From assembly GCA_003254925.1 (NCBI GenBank), contig QANZ01044843.1, positions 169,690 through 233,689 of the forward strand: DNA of 64,000 bases, given 5' to 3'. Positions 12,099-23,267 of the stretch are shown piece after piece. The stretch is from Chamaecrista fasciculata. Lineage: Eukaryota; Streptophyta; Magnoliopsida; Fabales; Fabaceae. Both the position numbers and the translations under genes were made by a program. A model generated the notes under the pieces. The model searched no databases, was not told the DNA's origin, and saw nothing but the letters and a program-made list of their open reading frames with translations. Numbering within the stretch: position 1 is the first letter of the stretch; each line of letters starts with the position of its first letter.

Positions 12099-12677
12099 GA
12101 ATGTTATGAAACCCGATCGGACCGGACGGTCGGGACCCGAGAGTGAAGACGGCTCGGTTTGGACTATTGGACCGTTCTAAAGATTAGATTGCTTTGAACT
12201 GCCCAAAATCGCTTCGACCTGGATTGACCTGGGTTGAACTGTGATCCAGAGCGGTTTTTAGAAAACCGGCCGGGCCACTATTTTATATGGAATTTTTTTT
12301 TTAGTTTTTTTGTTGGTTTTGTGAGCCGAATGCAAAAAATTAATATGAAATTCAATAGAAAATATTGTAAACCTATTAAAACAAAGAAAAAAAACTCATT
12401 TTTTTCATTTTTGCTAACCTAATGATTATTCATGTTGTGACTTTTGTATATTTTATTTATGTAGGACAATGAAATTATGGATTCACAAGTATAATTATTG
12501 TTATATAAAGTTTATAGTTATATCTTATCAATTATAGAATATTTATATTTAATATTTATTTTATTTATACATTTATGACGTCATCCGGTTCGACCGTCGG
12601 TTCAACCGATTGAACCAATCAACCCGTAACCCAAAAGTTTGTCCGGGCCCGTCTCCAATCCGATTTTAATAACATTG
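12099..12677. mobile_element. hAT-like non-autonomous element with 8-bp duplication
   Basis: A 579-bp block is flanked by a perfect 8-bp direct repeat GAAGAAAG (12091-12098 and 12678-12685). The ends are imperfect inverted repeats: AATGTTATGAAACCCGATCG on the left against AATGTTATTAAAATCGGATT read inward from the right. Subterminal parts are rich in CCGGTT/GACCGG motifs, the interior is AT-rich. An 8-bp duplication is typical of the hAT superfamily. No transposase frame. Confidence 0.7.
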
Positions 12678-12685
12678 GAAGAAAG

Positions 12686-13179
12686 ACTACAAACCGATCT
12701 ATATAGCTAACTCTACTTAATTATTTATATGTAATTGTTTATGATTAAAATTGGTTAAAGACTACTAACCAATTTTATTTATATGTAATTGTTTATGATT
12801 ATTATTTTTTAAAAAATTTAGAATCTATTATATATCTCATCTAGCCTCTTGATCTGATTATAAATGTGTCTCATGATCACTTGTTTCCTAGCTCTCTCTT
12901 TGTATTTTTCTCCTTTATTGACTTAATGGTGAGAATAATATTAAAATGTCCCAATTTCATCATGTTTGTTACAAATCTGCTTAGATGAATTGTATTTGTA
13001 CGTGTATGTTCTTAAGAACTTTGATTTTGCTAAGACGAGACAAAATCTCCTCGAGATTTGCATTTTTTTAATTTTGGTTTTTTCTTACTATGCCAAATAC
13101 GTTGAATGACGGCTTGGCCATTTTTGCATGTAGGTCACATTACGGCACACCATAAGTCCATTAGGGAGGTAATATTTAA
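12686..13179. other. Intergenic stretch, no gene seen
   Basis: AT-rich DNA between two elements. It contains a direct repeat of a roughly 30-bp segment (12721-12749 and 12778-12806, 'ttatttatatgtaattgtttatgatta'-like). No coding signal. Confidence 0.4.
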
Positions 13180-13955
13180 GTGTGAGTTCATTTATACTTA
13201 TAATTAAATTAGATTAAATTATAATTATAATAATTATGTTTGTTTTATAACTTTTTTTTATTATATTATAATCATTTTTAAATAATCAAACACACTCAAT
13301 TATAATTATATACCTATATATATAATTACCTATATTCTAATACATTCAATCAAATATCACAAGGATAAAATAATAATTTACCAAAAATTGGTCGAGCGAT
13401 ATTGTCACCGGTCGACCGAATATCAACCTGGGATTGCAATCACAGCTCGACGTTCGGTCCAAATGGTCGACCGAATATTCGGTCAGCTGGTTAAAAAATA
13501 GTCGACCGAACGTCGGGCCCTGATTGTAACCAATGTACGCGTTTAGTCCTTCGCGGTCAATCATTTCGTAGGTAAAAATAATCTTAGTCGACCAAACCCA
13601 ATAATCACCTCAAAAGTAACTTCTCAAATAATCAGATTATTGTGTTTCTCGAGTGAAACAGTGACATCATCAGATTTTTATACAATCAATAATCTCATCC
13701 AAACAACCCTTGATTTTTTAAAATTCACATTCCACTTTTTTTAATTTTCTCTTCCATTTCTACCACTATACAATTTATCAATTTCCTCACCCTTTTATCT
13801 ACCAACCATAATCATTACATACTCATTTCAATAATTTCACCATAATAATCAACATTCATCCGAGCAACATATCATCAAATAATCTAATTTGATTATAATC
13901 ACATTACAATTATAATTTAATCTGATTTTATTATAAGTGCAAACAAACTGAACCT
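13180..13955. mobile_element. MITE-like inverted-repeat element with an inner GGTCGACCGA cluster
   Basis: The outer 45 bp or so match in inverted orientation: left 'acttataattaaattagatta', right complement 'acttataataaaatcagatta', then shared 'aattataatt' runs. Boundaries are approximate. The middle (13385-13600) is different in composition, more GC-rich, with GTCGACCGA repeated three times plus a variant GTCGACCAA, and may be a separate insertion. No open reading frame of note. Confidence 0.5.
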
Positions 13956-14380
13956 ATGCCAAAGTATTTGTCTAAATTTGCTCATAAAAAATATCTTATA
14001 TTTAACAATTACTAAATATCAAATAAGGTACAATTTAAAAAAATAAAAAATTATCAAATATCAAGAAAATTTAATTATTGTCTCAACTATGTGATATTCA
14101 TTTAAAATAAATAGATAATTAAGGTACTCTAAAATATAAATATTTTATTATATTATATATATTTATTAATCGAACATCAAATATATTCAATTGTTAAAAT
14201 AAAATACCTTATTTTATGTCTATAAATTTGTAGATTTTTTTTTGTATATTTCAAATACTGATTATTGAATAAAATACGAATACGAATAATAATTGTTCAT
14301 ATACAGATAAAGTATAAATATTAGATAAAATAAACAAATATGAATATAAATAATAATAAAATAATTAGATATCCTACTTA
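13956..14380. other. AT-rich intergenic stretch, no gene seen
   Basis: Strongly AT-rich with 'aaatat' repeats; nothing recognisable. Confidence 0.4.
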
Positions 14381-15020
14381 TTATCATCCTAAGTACTTCA
14401 TGTCACGGAACATATATCTCAAGCTATTCGATATAATAGATTTTTCTATTTTTTTTTATTAATTCTTTTACGCAGCCATTTCGTCACAATATGGCAATTT
14501 AATAGAATATTTTACTATTGTAGATGTAAATTTGTTTTTAATATTTGCAGAGTCCTTTTTTCACACATTGTCTCGTTGGATTGTTTGACATATAGAAGTT
14601 GATTAAGAGGATATATATCAGGGGCGGACTTAGGAGGACTGGTGGGGGCCACAGCCCCCTCCCCCCTCCAAAAAAATAAATAAATTTTTATAACATGTAT
14701 TATTTTAATCATCATACATCCATAACTTAATGGTGATCCCTCCAATATGTTTTGGTCTTCTAAAGATTAAGGTTCGAACCCAAATGAAACCAAATGATTT
14801 AAGAGTTTTAATAGTTGATTGATTGATTATTGGTTAAATTAAATATTTTATTAATCCCTATAATCTCTATATGTGATTCAGTCATTTTAAACAATTTTCA
14901 ATTTAATCTTATTTATTTGTAAAGAAAGCTTATCATTATCCTATAAGATAAGAAAATAAAATGTTGCTTTTGTACATGCATGTATGGGAAAAAAAAATTT
15001 TTGGGGCTGTGGCTCCCACC

Positions 15021-15463
15021 CAGGAATGACAATTTGGGTAGATGTTTAGGATACCCATCTCAATCTACCCATAAAAAATATCATATATCCGTCGAATACC
15101 GGATATTGGATAGGGTACAGATATTGAAAAATAAAAAATTAATTATCCGGTATCTATTCGAAATGAACGGATAGTTAGGGTATCCGGTACCATATAATAT
15201 AAATATTTTATTATATTTTATATATTTTTTACTATATTTTTAATTAATTTATTTTAATTAACGGATATTGGGTATCAGATATCCTATATTTTCGATTTTT
15301 GAATTAAGATATCCTATCTTATATATATTATTTTAGGGTATTTCGGATATTTAGAGTACCCGTCTGATACCGGATATTGGATACAGATAGGATACCGATA
15401 TTAGAAAGAATGGACGGATACAGATAGTGAAAAAATGAGCGGATACCCACCGTTGTCATCCCT
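15021..15463. mobile_element. hAT-like MITE rich in GGATAC motifs, nested in the composite element
   Basis: Ends CAGGAATGACAA and TTGTCATCCCT are inverted repeats of the CAGGGATGGCAA type seen in many plant hAT MITEs. The interior is a run of GGATAC/GTATCC/GATATCC motifs. It interrupts the sequence 'ggggctgtggctcccacc / ccaccagtcccccc'; flanks CTCCCACC and TCCCCACC are close to an 8-bp duplication but differ at two positions. Confidence 0.6.
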
Positions 15464-15483
15464 CCCCACCAGTCCCCCCTAAG

Positions 15484-16100
15484 TTTATAATAGGAAGAAG
15501 AATTACCACAAAAACAAAAAATCCAAGTTTGATGATGATGATTGTGATGATGATGGTGATGAAAAATTTGGTCCAAAGCTACCCCCACATGAAGTTATTG
15601 CAAGGAGGCTTGCAAGGACTCAGATATCATCTTTTTCAGTGTTTGAAGGTGTTGGGAGAACATTGAAAGGTAGGGATCTTAGCAAAGTGAGGAATGCTAT
15701 TCTCACAAAGACTGGTTTCCTAGAATTACCTTGAAGTTAATTATTGCATATATCCTCTGCACTCTTCAACTCCCAAATAAGGTATAGTAGTGGTGTTTTT
15801 TAATTTGTTGTTCATTGTTATCAATCAATCAGTGCATAGAATTTTATTGAATTGTATATTTAGACTTTTTGTTTTTATTTTTATTTTTACCTAGGTGGCA
15901 AAATTGGGAAATTCTTTTTTCATAAATATCAAAACCCAAACAATTTTTAAAATAATTCAGATGTCATGGTTAATGGGACTAATCTTTTCTTCTTAAAAAA
16001 AATGTAAATCATAGACCTCAGCTGGACACTATGAGACACTCTGCTAAGATTGCCGTGTATATTTCTTAAACTTGGTTGAATTATGTAAATTTTGACTTAT
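15484..16100 (+). pseudogene. Captured 3' fragment of the neighbouring S40-type gene
   Basis: 617 bp nearly identical to 18273-18890, covering the last two fifths of the S40 coding region, its stop codon (15732-15734) and about 350 bp of downstream DNA. Differences are a handful of substitutions and a shorter GAT repeat (two or three Asp codons lost). The C-terminal domain ([20 protein letters not shown] and the rest) is intact and in frame to the stop, but there is no in-frame Met or promoter, so it is a fragment. The copied non-transcribed flank and the intronless parent argue for DNA-level copying, not retroposition. Both junctions show short matches: TTTA at the left, CTTAT/CTAT at the right. 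Confidence 0.88.
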
Positions 16101-16239
16101 AAGATAAGAAAGTAAAATGTTGCTTTTGTACATGCATTTATCAGCAAAAATAATTCCTTTTTTTTTGGGGGGGGGGGGGGGGNTATTTAATTTTTTATTT
16201 TAAAAAATAAATTTAAAATGTAAATAAATAATAATTTCA

Positions 16240-16496
16240 TTTAATTATATTAGTTGGCGGATAATGGATATCGGGTACTCGATATATCCGATTTATAAAA
16301 TAGGATATCCTATCCTATATCCATATTTTTTTGGATATTTCGGGTATCCGTCGGATACCGGATATCGGATAGGGTGCGGATACGGATATTAATTTATCGA
16401 ATACGGATAGGTACGGATATTGGATAGGATAAATGGATACGGATACGGATACGGATAGTGGCAAAACCACCGGATATCCATCCGTTACCATCCCTA
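16240..16496. mobile_element. Second GGATAC-type hAT MITE copy, left end unclear
   Basis: Same family as 15021-15463: repeated GGATAC/GGATATC motifs ending in CCGTTACCATCCCTA at 16496. The left end runs into AT-rich sequence next to a G run and a single N at 16183, so the assembly may be wrong here. Confidence 0.5.
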
Positions 16497-16800
16497 GGGG
16501 TAGGGGTTGTGGCCCCCACCAGTCCCCCTAAGTCCGCCCCTAATATATATTCTCTTAATTAACTTCTATATGTCAAACAACCCATGTGAATATGTGCCAA
16601 AAAAGATGTGAATATGTGCCAAAAAAAGACTCTGCAAATATTAAAAACATATTTACATCTACAATAGTAAAATATTCTATTAAATCGTCATATTGTGACG
16701 AAATGGCCGCATAAAAGAATTAATGAAAAAATAGAAAAAACTATCGTATCGAATAGCTTGAGATATATGTTCCGTGACATTAAGTACTTAGGATGATAAG

Positions 16801-17971
16801 AAAGCTTATTATTATCCTTTTTTTTTCTCAGTTCAAAAAAAAAAATTTCAAACTATATTAATTTTTGATATTTTTTGTTTTAATTTTGTCTTCAATATTT
16901 CACGTCACTTTTATTATTTATTTTTACTTTAACTCAATATTTATAATTAATTTTAGGTGATTAGAAAAAACTCAAATTGATAAAAAAAAAATCAAATTTT
17001 AACTCAGCAAATTCAAGCAATAACATAAAGTTTCATAAAATCGTAAAAAATAGAATAAAACATGTTATTAATTTATTATAAAAAATTAATCAAAGAATAA
17101 AATTTATCAAAATATGAAATATTAAAAATAAAATTATTAAAAAATTGAAGATGAAATTAAAAGTTATTGTAAAACTTGGACACCAAATGGATGCTTTTTC
17201 CATTTTAATTTACTCATAATTTCGTAACATTTGTAAGCTTGCGTTGAAAACTTTGACTTTGTCTGTTTGCTTGACAATAACCAATCTTTACATATGAGCC
17301 GTCTATTCACAAGAATGGTTTTACCGTCATTTCCCTGCCCCATTCCCTCCATTTTCATTAAGATTTATCATACTATCATACATACATAAAGGACCAGAAT
17401 ATTAAAATTTTGGTACTTCTCTAATTTCAACAAAATTTTTTCCACCGCTAGATGTTAAAGATTCTGTTTAGACAGATAGAGTGAGTAAAATAGATTCACT
17501 ATCGCTTTTTGCCTTAAGTTACTTGTAAAAAAGTTAATATTCTGAGGTAGCAAAGTTAAAATACAGGAGAGCCATCATGATATTCATTTAGGGGTCCTCT
17601 AAGGACAAAAGTGAGGTCTGTCTTATTCTTGCCCCTTGGGTCCTTCCTTCTGCCATTTGTTTCCTTCCTTCAACATCTTCTTCTCACTCTCCATAATAAA
17701 ATCCCACACACCTTTGAACAACTTAAAGATTCTCAATTCCAGATTCTGGTATCACAATTTAAAAGCTGAAAAAAAAAAGAAAAAAAAAGTGACTCATCTC
17801 TTCTTTTCTCTTTCTGACTTCACCTGAATCTTCACTTTAGAGAAAATTAAAAGGTATATATATATATATATGTATAATTGTATATATATATTCCTGGTTT
17901 TCTGAATGAACTACCCTTTAATTTTCTTAATCAATTAATCTATTCTATGTGTGTGTGTAGGAAGTGATTAA
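16801..17971. other. Intergenic stretch and 5' region of the S40-type gene
   Basis: AT-rich upstream sequence, then a pyrimidine-rich leader (17636-17825) consistent with the S40 5' UTR. A GT at 17854 within AAAAGGTATAT and the TGTGTGTAG ending at 17960 could delimit a 5' UTR intron rich in TATA repeats, ending 11 bases before the start codon. This intron is a suggestion only. Confidence 0.4.
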
Positions 17972-18535
17972 ATGGGGGATAAGTATGGCAGTATATGGAG
18001 ATCCTTGAGAGATGGAGACTTTGAGGAAGATGAAGTTTGGGATGTTCTCAAACACAGAGCTGATTATCATAATCATCATCATCATCATGGTACTTCTGGA
18101 ATTCCCAAGTCTAAGGTTGTCCCTTCTGCTTCATCATCATCTTCTTCTTCTCCAATCTCTATCCCTAGGTCTTCTTCCAGTAGAATGATCACAAGCTCCT
18201 CAATCTCATCACATGAAACCCATGTGGGTTTTCAGCAATCAGCACCTGTCAACATACCAGACTGGTCCCAGATTTACAATAGGAAGAAGAATTACCACAA
18301 AAACAAAAAAACCAAGTTTGATGATGATGATGATTGTGATGATGATGATGATGATGGTGATGAAGAATTTGGTCCAAAGCTACCCCCACATGAAGTTATA
18401 GCAAGGAGGCTTGCAAGGACTCAGATATCATCTTTTTCAGTGTTTGAAGGTGTTGGGAGAACATTGAAAGGTAGGGATCTTAGCAAAGTGAGGAATGCTA
18501 TTCTCACAAAGACTGGTTTCCTAGAATCACCTTGA
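17972..18535 (+). CDS. S40-family senescence regulator (DUF584)
   Basis: A single-exon frame of 187 residues. The N-terminus [25 protein letters not shown] matches the start of plant S40 (senescence_reg, DUF584) proteins; then come a His run, a Ser-rich linker, an Asp-rich acidic stretch (about 115-130) and the conserved C-terminal block [15 protein letters not shown]...[23 protein letters not shown]. Members are small, often nuclear, plant proteins linked to leaf senescence; the molecular function is not established. GAT and CAT microsatellites encode the Asp and His runs and are likely length-variable. The 3' half and downstream flank have been copied to 15484-16100. The start is well placed and there is no competing upstream Met. 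Confidence 0.88.
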   Translation: MGDKYGSIWRSLRDGDFEEDEVWDVLKHRADYHNHHHHHGTSGIPKSKVVPSASSSSSSSPISIPRSSSSRMITSSSISSHETHVGFQQSAPVNIPDWSQIYNRKKNYHKNKKTKFDDDDDCDDDDDDGDEEFGPKLPPHEVIARRLARTQISSFSVFEGVGRTLKGRDLSKVRNAILTKTGFLESP

Positions 18536-18890
18536 AGTTAATTATTGCATATATCCTCTGCACTCTTCAACTCCCAAATAAGGTATAGTAGTGGTGTTTT
18601 TAATTTGTTGTTCATTATTATCAATCAATCAGTGCATAGAATTTTATTGAATTGTATATTTAGACTTTTTGTTTTTTTTACCTATGTGGCAAAATGGGGA
18701 ATTTCTTTTTTCATAAATATCAAGACCCAAACATATTTTAAAATAATTCAGATGTCATGGTTAATGTGACTAATATTTTCTTCTTAAAAAAAAATGTAAA
18801 TTATAGACCTCAGCTGGACACTGTGACACACTGCTAAGGTTGCCTTGTATATTTCTTAAACTTGGTTGAATTATGTAAATTTTGACTTAT

Positions 18891-20680
18891 GAATAGTGAA
18901 GATTCAATTTTTCTAGAAAATGCAAATGTGCCAATGTTAGTTTACTTGCAATATGTACTTTATTAGTACAGAATTTTCATATATGATCATGACATCTGGA
19001 TTAATTATAAGCAGAAAATACTTTTGGGTCTAAATTTTTTCTGAGAATTATTTTTCCCATCCTTAACACTTGGGTACAAAAAAGAATTGTGATCAAGAAG
19101 TCAAAAGAATATATTTTTTTTTATTAAAAGAACAACAGAAAAAGCACTGGTGATAAAGAATGCAGAGGATGAGATCCAACTTGGAAGGGATCTTGATGAA
19201 TTTATTATGGTAGTAGCTGGTAGTGTAGGGGTTGTGTTTTAAGTTTTAGGGTCTACAATTTAGTGTCCTCTTCTTCACTGTGAAATGGTTCTAGTGAATG
19301 AACCAAATTGGTTGTGGAAAATCCACTTAAATTCAGTCTCTGTGTATATATATATAATTCATGGGGTTTGCTATTGTTGTCTACACTCTTGCCTAGCATT
19401 CTTCTTGATTCTTGTTCATATATGTGATTTCCTGTTTCAGTTTTGACTTTGTGTTTGTTCTTTCTCTTTTGTCTGCATTCCTTTTTTTCATTTCATCCCA
19501 TCCTTCTTGTTTTTTTCAGTTTTTTTTTAAAAACTTATTATTTGATCATTGAATTTACAGCGATTTAATTAAGCAATCCGTCCCTAAATAATTAAAATAT
19601 ACTACTCAATCTCTTAATTGTTGTAATTGTCAATGTTTTAATATAAATTCAGGAATTAAAAAGTATAAAATAAATTTAAATTCAGAGATCAAATTGTTAT
19701 TAAAGATAAAAAAAATCTCAAAAAAAAAAATATATTGTGAATGGGTTGAATAAAGTTGTAAATGAAACTGAAAGATAACAGTAATGGAGTGTGAAATTTC
19801 TGTTTCAGTTGCTCTTAAAATGACTAGGCATCTACAAGAAAGGCATAAATTAAAAATTAGATTAGAAATTGACAGAGACGTGCCACCAACCGCTTTTCCT
19901 TTAATTATTAAAGAAAAGAAACAGACTTTATTATCTAATCATATATTGGAAGGGAGGAGGAAATAAAAAAGTACCTACTAGTCTCTTTCAATCTCACTGC
20001 TTGTGCTTACCCAGAAACACAAAGATCAACATCATGTCATGCAAGTTACAACTATAGTTGGCTTCATTTATTATTATTAAGGAAATTATTTGTTACAGAA
20101 TCATATATATTTATCAATTTCTACAGTTTAGGAGCAAGCCTTTGTAAATGAATCATGGTTGAAACTTGAAAGAAGTAATTATACTTTTTCTCAAATAAAA
20201 TGGCATATAGGTGATAAAATCATTTGAGAGGTTAATCCAGTCGTGGGAAAGCCTTCGATGATGAGACTCTGATGCCCAAGTTAATATAGTATGAGAGAGA
20301 CAAAATAAAGATTCGAGTTTAGTCATACTTGAAAGACAGTATATATAAGACTTTAGAGGGGCATGAAAGGCAGTATATATAAGACTTTAGAAAGGCATTA
20401 CGATAATCTCATTTGGGAGGTCTTCTAAAAGTAACAGATCAAACCGACCTAGAGATAGGGGTTAGTCTCGCCATGCCTTGTCAACAGGCTATTACGATTT
20501 CATGACAAAAAATCACTAACAAGAATTTGAATTTAGTTGATAAATCTCTTCTCAAATCCCACAGATATACCTTAAAAGTTAAAACTAAATAAGAATAACT
20601 TATATCTTAAAAGTTAAAACTAAATAAGAATAGCCAAACTGGTAATCCAAACCAAAATTAAAATGTCAAAAACCATCAAG

Positions 20681-20716
<36 letters not shown>

Positions 20717-22604
20717 TTCACCACTAAAACTAGTTCCAAACTTCCAATGTATCAGCAAACTCATGAACAATTAGATGAAGATAAATTCAATAAATGTAAT
20801 TTTTTTTTTGTCATTTTTCAATAAGTGTAATTGAGTAGTAAAAATTCATCTATTTTCGATTAAAAAAATCATAGATTCGAATATTATCCTTGAGTATAAA
20901 ATAATCTTAAATTTTTTAGTCAATTTTTTTATCTATCAAAATACATACTAATCAACAAAGTCGACAGTAAATATCTTACGAGAAAACAAAAAAGCAAACG
21001 AATAGGCGACAATATTGTACCAAAAGCAAGTGACATTTAAACACTTAAAAAAAAAAAAGCAAGTGACATTTTGGCTTCTCAAATGTGTGTATGAAAAGTG
21101 ACTTTGTAGTGGTCTCTAATATAGCAGTGGTTGCAATATAAATAAATGGAATAAATTAATGATTCAGTCTCCGAAAATTTATCAAAGTGATAGCTTGATA
21201 TTTAAAAATTAAAATATATAGTTTGATTTTTAAAATATTCAAACAATATATTTTTCTAATTTCTAAAAAATTAAACAAAATACTCTTCATTTCTTTAATT
21301 CATAAAAAAGATTAAAAAAATATACCATCTCAATCTTTTGAAAAAAAAAATGTATAATTTTTTGGAATCAAATTATTAATTTACTCTGAATAAATAAATG
21401 CAACATATTCTTTCTATTTTTGAATATCTGCTTTGTCTGCGTGATTGTCAATTGGCTGGAAGCGTTTGGGATTGGTTTGTCAAGGAAAATTTGAAGGCTG
21501 AATTCTTTAGCATGAATTCTAGAGAGTAGATTCTGAATAAATTTCTATGAGACTAGGGCAAGGATGAGAGGGGTTAGCTTCTCTCACCTAGTTAGCTCAT
21601 AGTTTTTGCTATGTCCCCTTTGTAACCAAAAAAAAAAAAAGAGTAAATTTTTTTCTAAAATATTTTATGTTTTACAAAATCAAGAAAATGTTAATTACTC
21701 TTTTTACAATTTTATTCCTATTAAATTGTTAGTAAAGATTGAATTAATGGGAATAAACTATGAATAATTTAATAAGGATAATTTAATCTTCTTATCTCAT
21801 ATTTTTTTTCATTTTAGATATATTAATAATTTCTTTAGTGTGTATTAAGTATTGGATTTATCTAACATGTTTCCTTAGGGCACATTTTAAGATTTCTTCT
21901 GATTGGTTAGTAGAGCATCTCATATCTTGAAATCTACGAAAATTCATTTAAAATATAATTTTTAATGTTTGAAAACTCACTTCACCAATCAAAAAAATCT
22001 TAACATGTGCCCTTAGGACACATGTTACAAGGACCCTATTAATCTTAAAAGAAAAGATATTGAGACCTACTCTAAAAAGTTTCGATTCATCAATTATGGA
22101 GGACAACAACATTCATTGGCTTTCACCTCAGCTCCCTCACTTTTTGGGTTTGCTTCTAAATTAACTTTTCCATTGGGCTACTTGTATTTTGTCTTCCATA
22201 TATTGTTACTAGAACTATAAATATGGACCATTTTCGTAGGTCACGCCAAATTAAGCCTGGTTAGGTTGTATAATTTTTTTAAAAGGGATCAAGATATCTT
22301 ATGTATTCAGCGTCAACCCTCTAACTTTTTTTTTTTTCAATTTTTGTTTGTTTGAATATTTAAATTTATTATATCTTATAATTACTCACTTATTCTTTTT
22401 CTTTGTTATTGGTTGTTTTAGATTCACAAATGGAATGTATTTTTTAAAAAAAAGTTTGAATAAAAAGAAAAATTATTACAATTTCAAACCCTAGAAGGTT
22501 TATGAGAAAATAAATAACAAATTATCATTATAAAACCATACAAATTAACAAAACATCACGAGAAAATCAATCATTCATGATTCATACAATACATTAAAAG
22601 AAAA
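18891..22604. other. Long intergenic stretch, no gene seen
   Basis: No recognisable gene. Local repeats: GAAAGRCAGTATATATAAG at 20332-20351 and 20366-20385; CTTAAAAGTTAAAACTAAAT at 20571-20590 and 20605-20624; an AT dinucleotide run around 20688-20714. A segment at 21420-21630 ends in CCCCTTTGTAACC plus 13 A and looks like the 3' tail of a LINE-type retroposon, but no flanking duplication was found. Confidence 0.4.
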
Positions 22605-22617
22605 CTATCACACGTTT

Positions 22618-23254
22618 TACTTTGTGATCCAAACCCTAACCGCCTTCTTTCTTCTCTCTTCTCCATCAGCCTAAGCGTTCGTTCATCATTTTTCAGTTGG
22701 GGTTGCCATTGATTTGCAATGGTAGCCTATGCCTTCTTCTCTATATCCAATTGTAGATCTGAAGTTTATTTTTGGTGTCTTTTTTTTCTCTCATCTTTCA
22801 TCTCTCATCCTTAAATAATTCCAAATTTGGGTTCAATCCCCCTTGTTTGATGATTATTTTTTAGATTTGGCCTGTCCCCCTTGATTGGTGGTGTTTCTTT
22901 CATTTTTTCTTTTGTTGTGTTCAGTTTTCATCTTTTAGCTTCTCTGGATCTTCAGATCTCGCTCTCGGCGCTTATATCATCTTGATGAAGTCGGTGGTTT
23001 CGTTGATCATGAAGTTGATTTCCTTCCTGATAAACAATATGTATAATAGTAAATTCTTTGTTGACAACACTTTTAGTGATATTTTTCATTCTCAGGATAT
23101 CATCCTTATAGGATCAGTATTTATAAGCTCGATTCGCCCTCTACTTCAACAATGTTTATGATGTATTTTTCATGTTTATCAGTTTTGAAGTCTCTGTAAG
23201 TGTTGCTTAGCTTTTATTTAATATATTTTATCTTGTTATATAAAAAAAAAAAAT
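22618..23254 (+). mobile_element. Poly(A)-tailed retroposon with 13-bp target duplication
   Basis: A 637-bp insertion flanked by a perfect direct repeat CTATCACACGTTT (22605-22617 and 23255-23267) and ending in 12 A with one T. This is the signature of target-primed reverse transcription by L1-type machinery. The interior starts with an mRNA-leader-like CT-rich stretch (AACCCTAACCGCC...) and has no long open frame. It may be an internally deleted LINE or a retroposed non-coding transcript. Confidence 0.75.
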
Positions 23255-23267
23255 CTATCACACGTTT

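Larger units (their letters stand above)
14381..16800. mobile_element. Composite element with ~290-bp inverted arms and a captured gene fragment
   Basis: Left arm 14381 to about 14672 is repeated inverted at about 16498-16800, from TTATCATCCTAAGTACTT through TTTACTATTGTAGATGTAAA to a GC-rich core GGGGCGGACTTAGG and GGGGGCCACA. A third copy of the GC-rich end lies at 15003-15482 and is split by a hAT-like MITE. Between this and the right arm sits a 617-bp copy of the S40 gene 3' half. The segment after it (16101-16150) repeats 14943-14990, so the element sequence resumes where a duplicated internal piece lies. The right arm carries an extra 20-bp tandem repeat (GTGAATATGTGCCAAAAAA). No transposase and no clear outer target duplication were found, so the superfamily is left open; Mutator-like by arm length. 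Confidence 0.65.

Noticed and set aside
15484..15734. S40 fragment as a second functional gene
   Set aside because: No in-frame Met, no 5' half and no promoter; only the C-terminal domain is present.
20221..20520. LTR-like stretch with repeated GAAAGRCAGTATATATAAG
   Set aside because: No TG/CA ends, target duplication or partner copy could be found, so no element was called.
21420..21630. LINE 3' tail
   Set aside because: A 13-A tail and tail-like sequence are present, but no flanking duplication or RT coding sequence was recognised; mentioned only within the intergenic entry.
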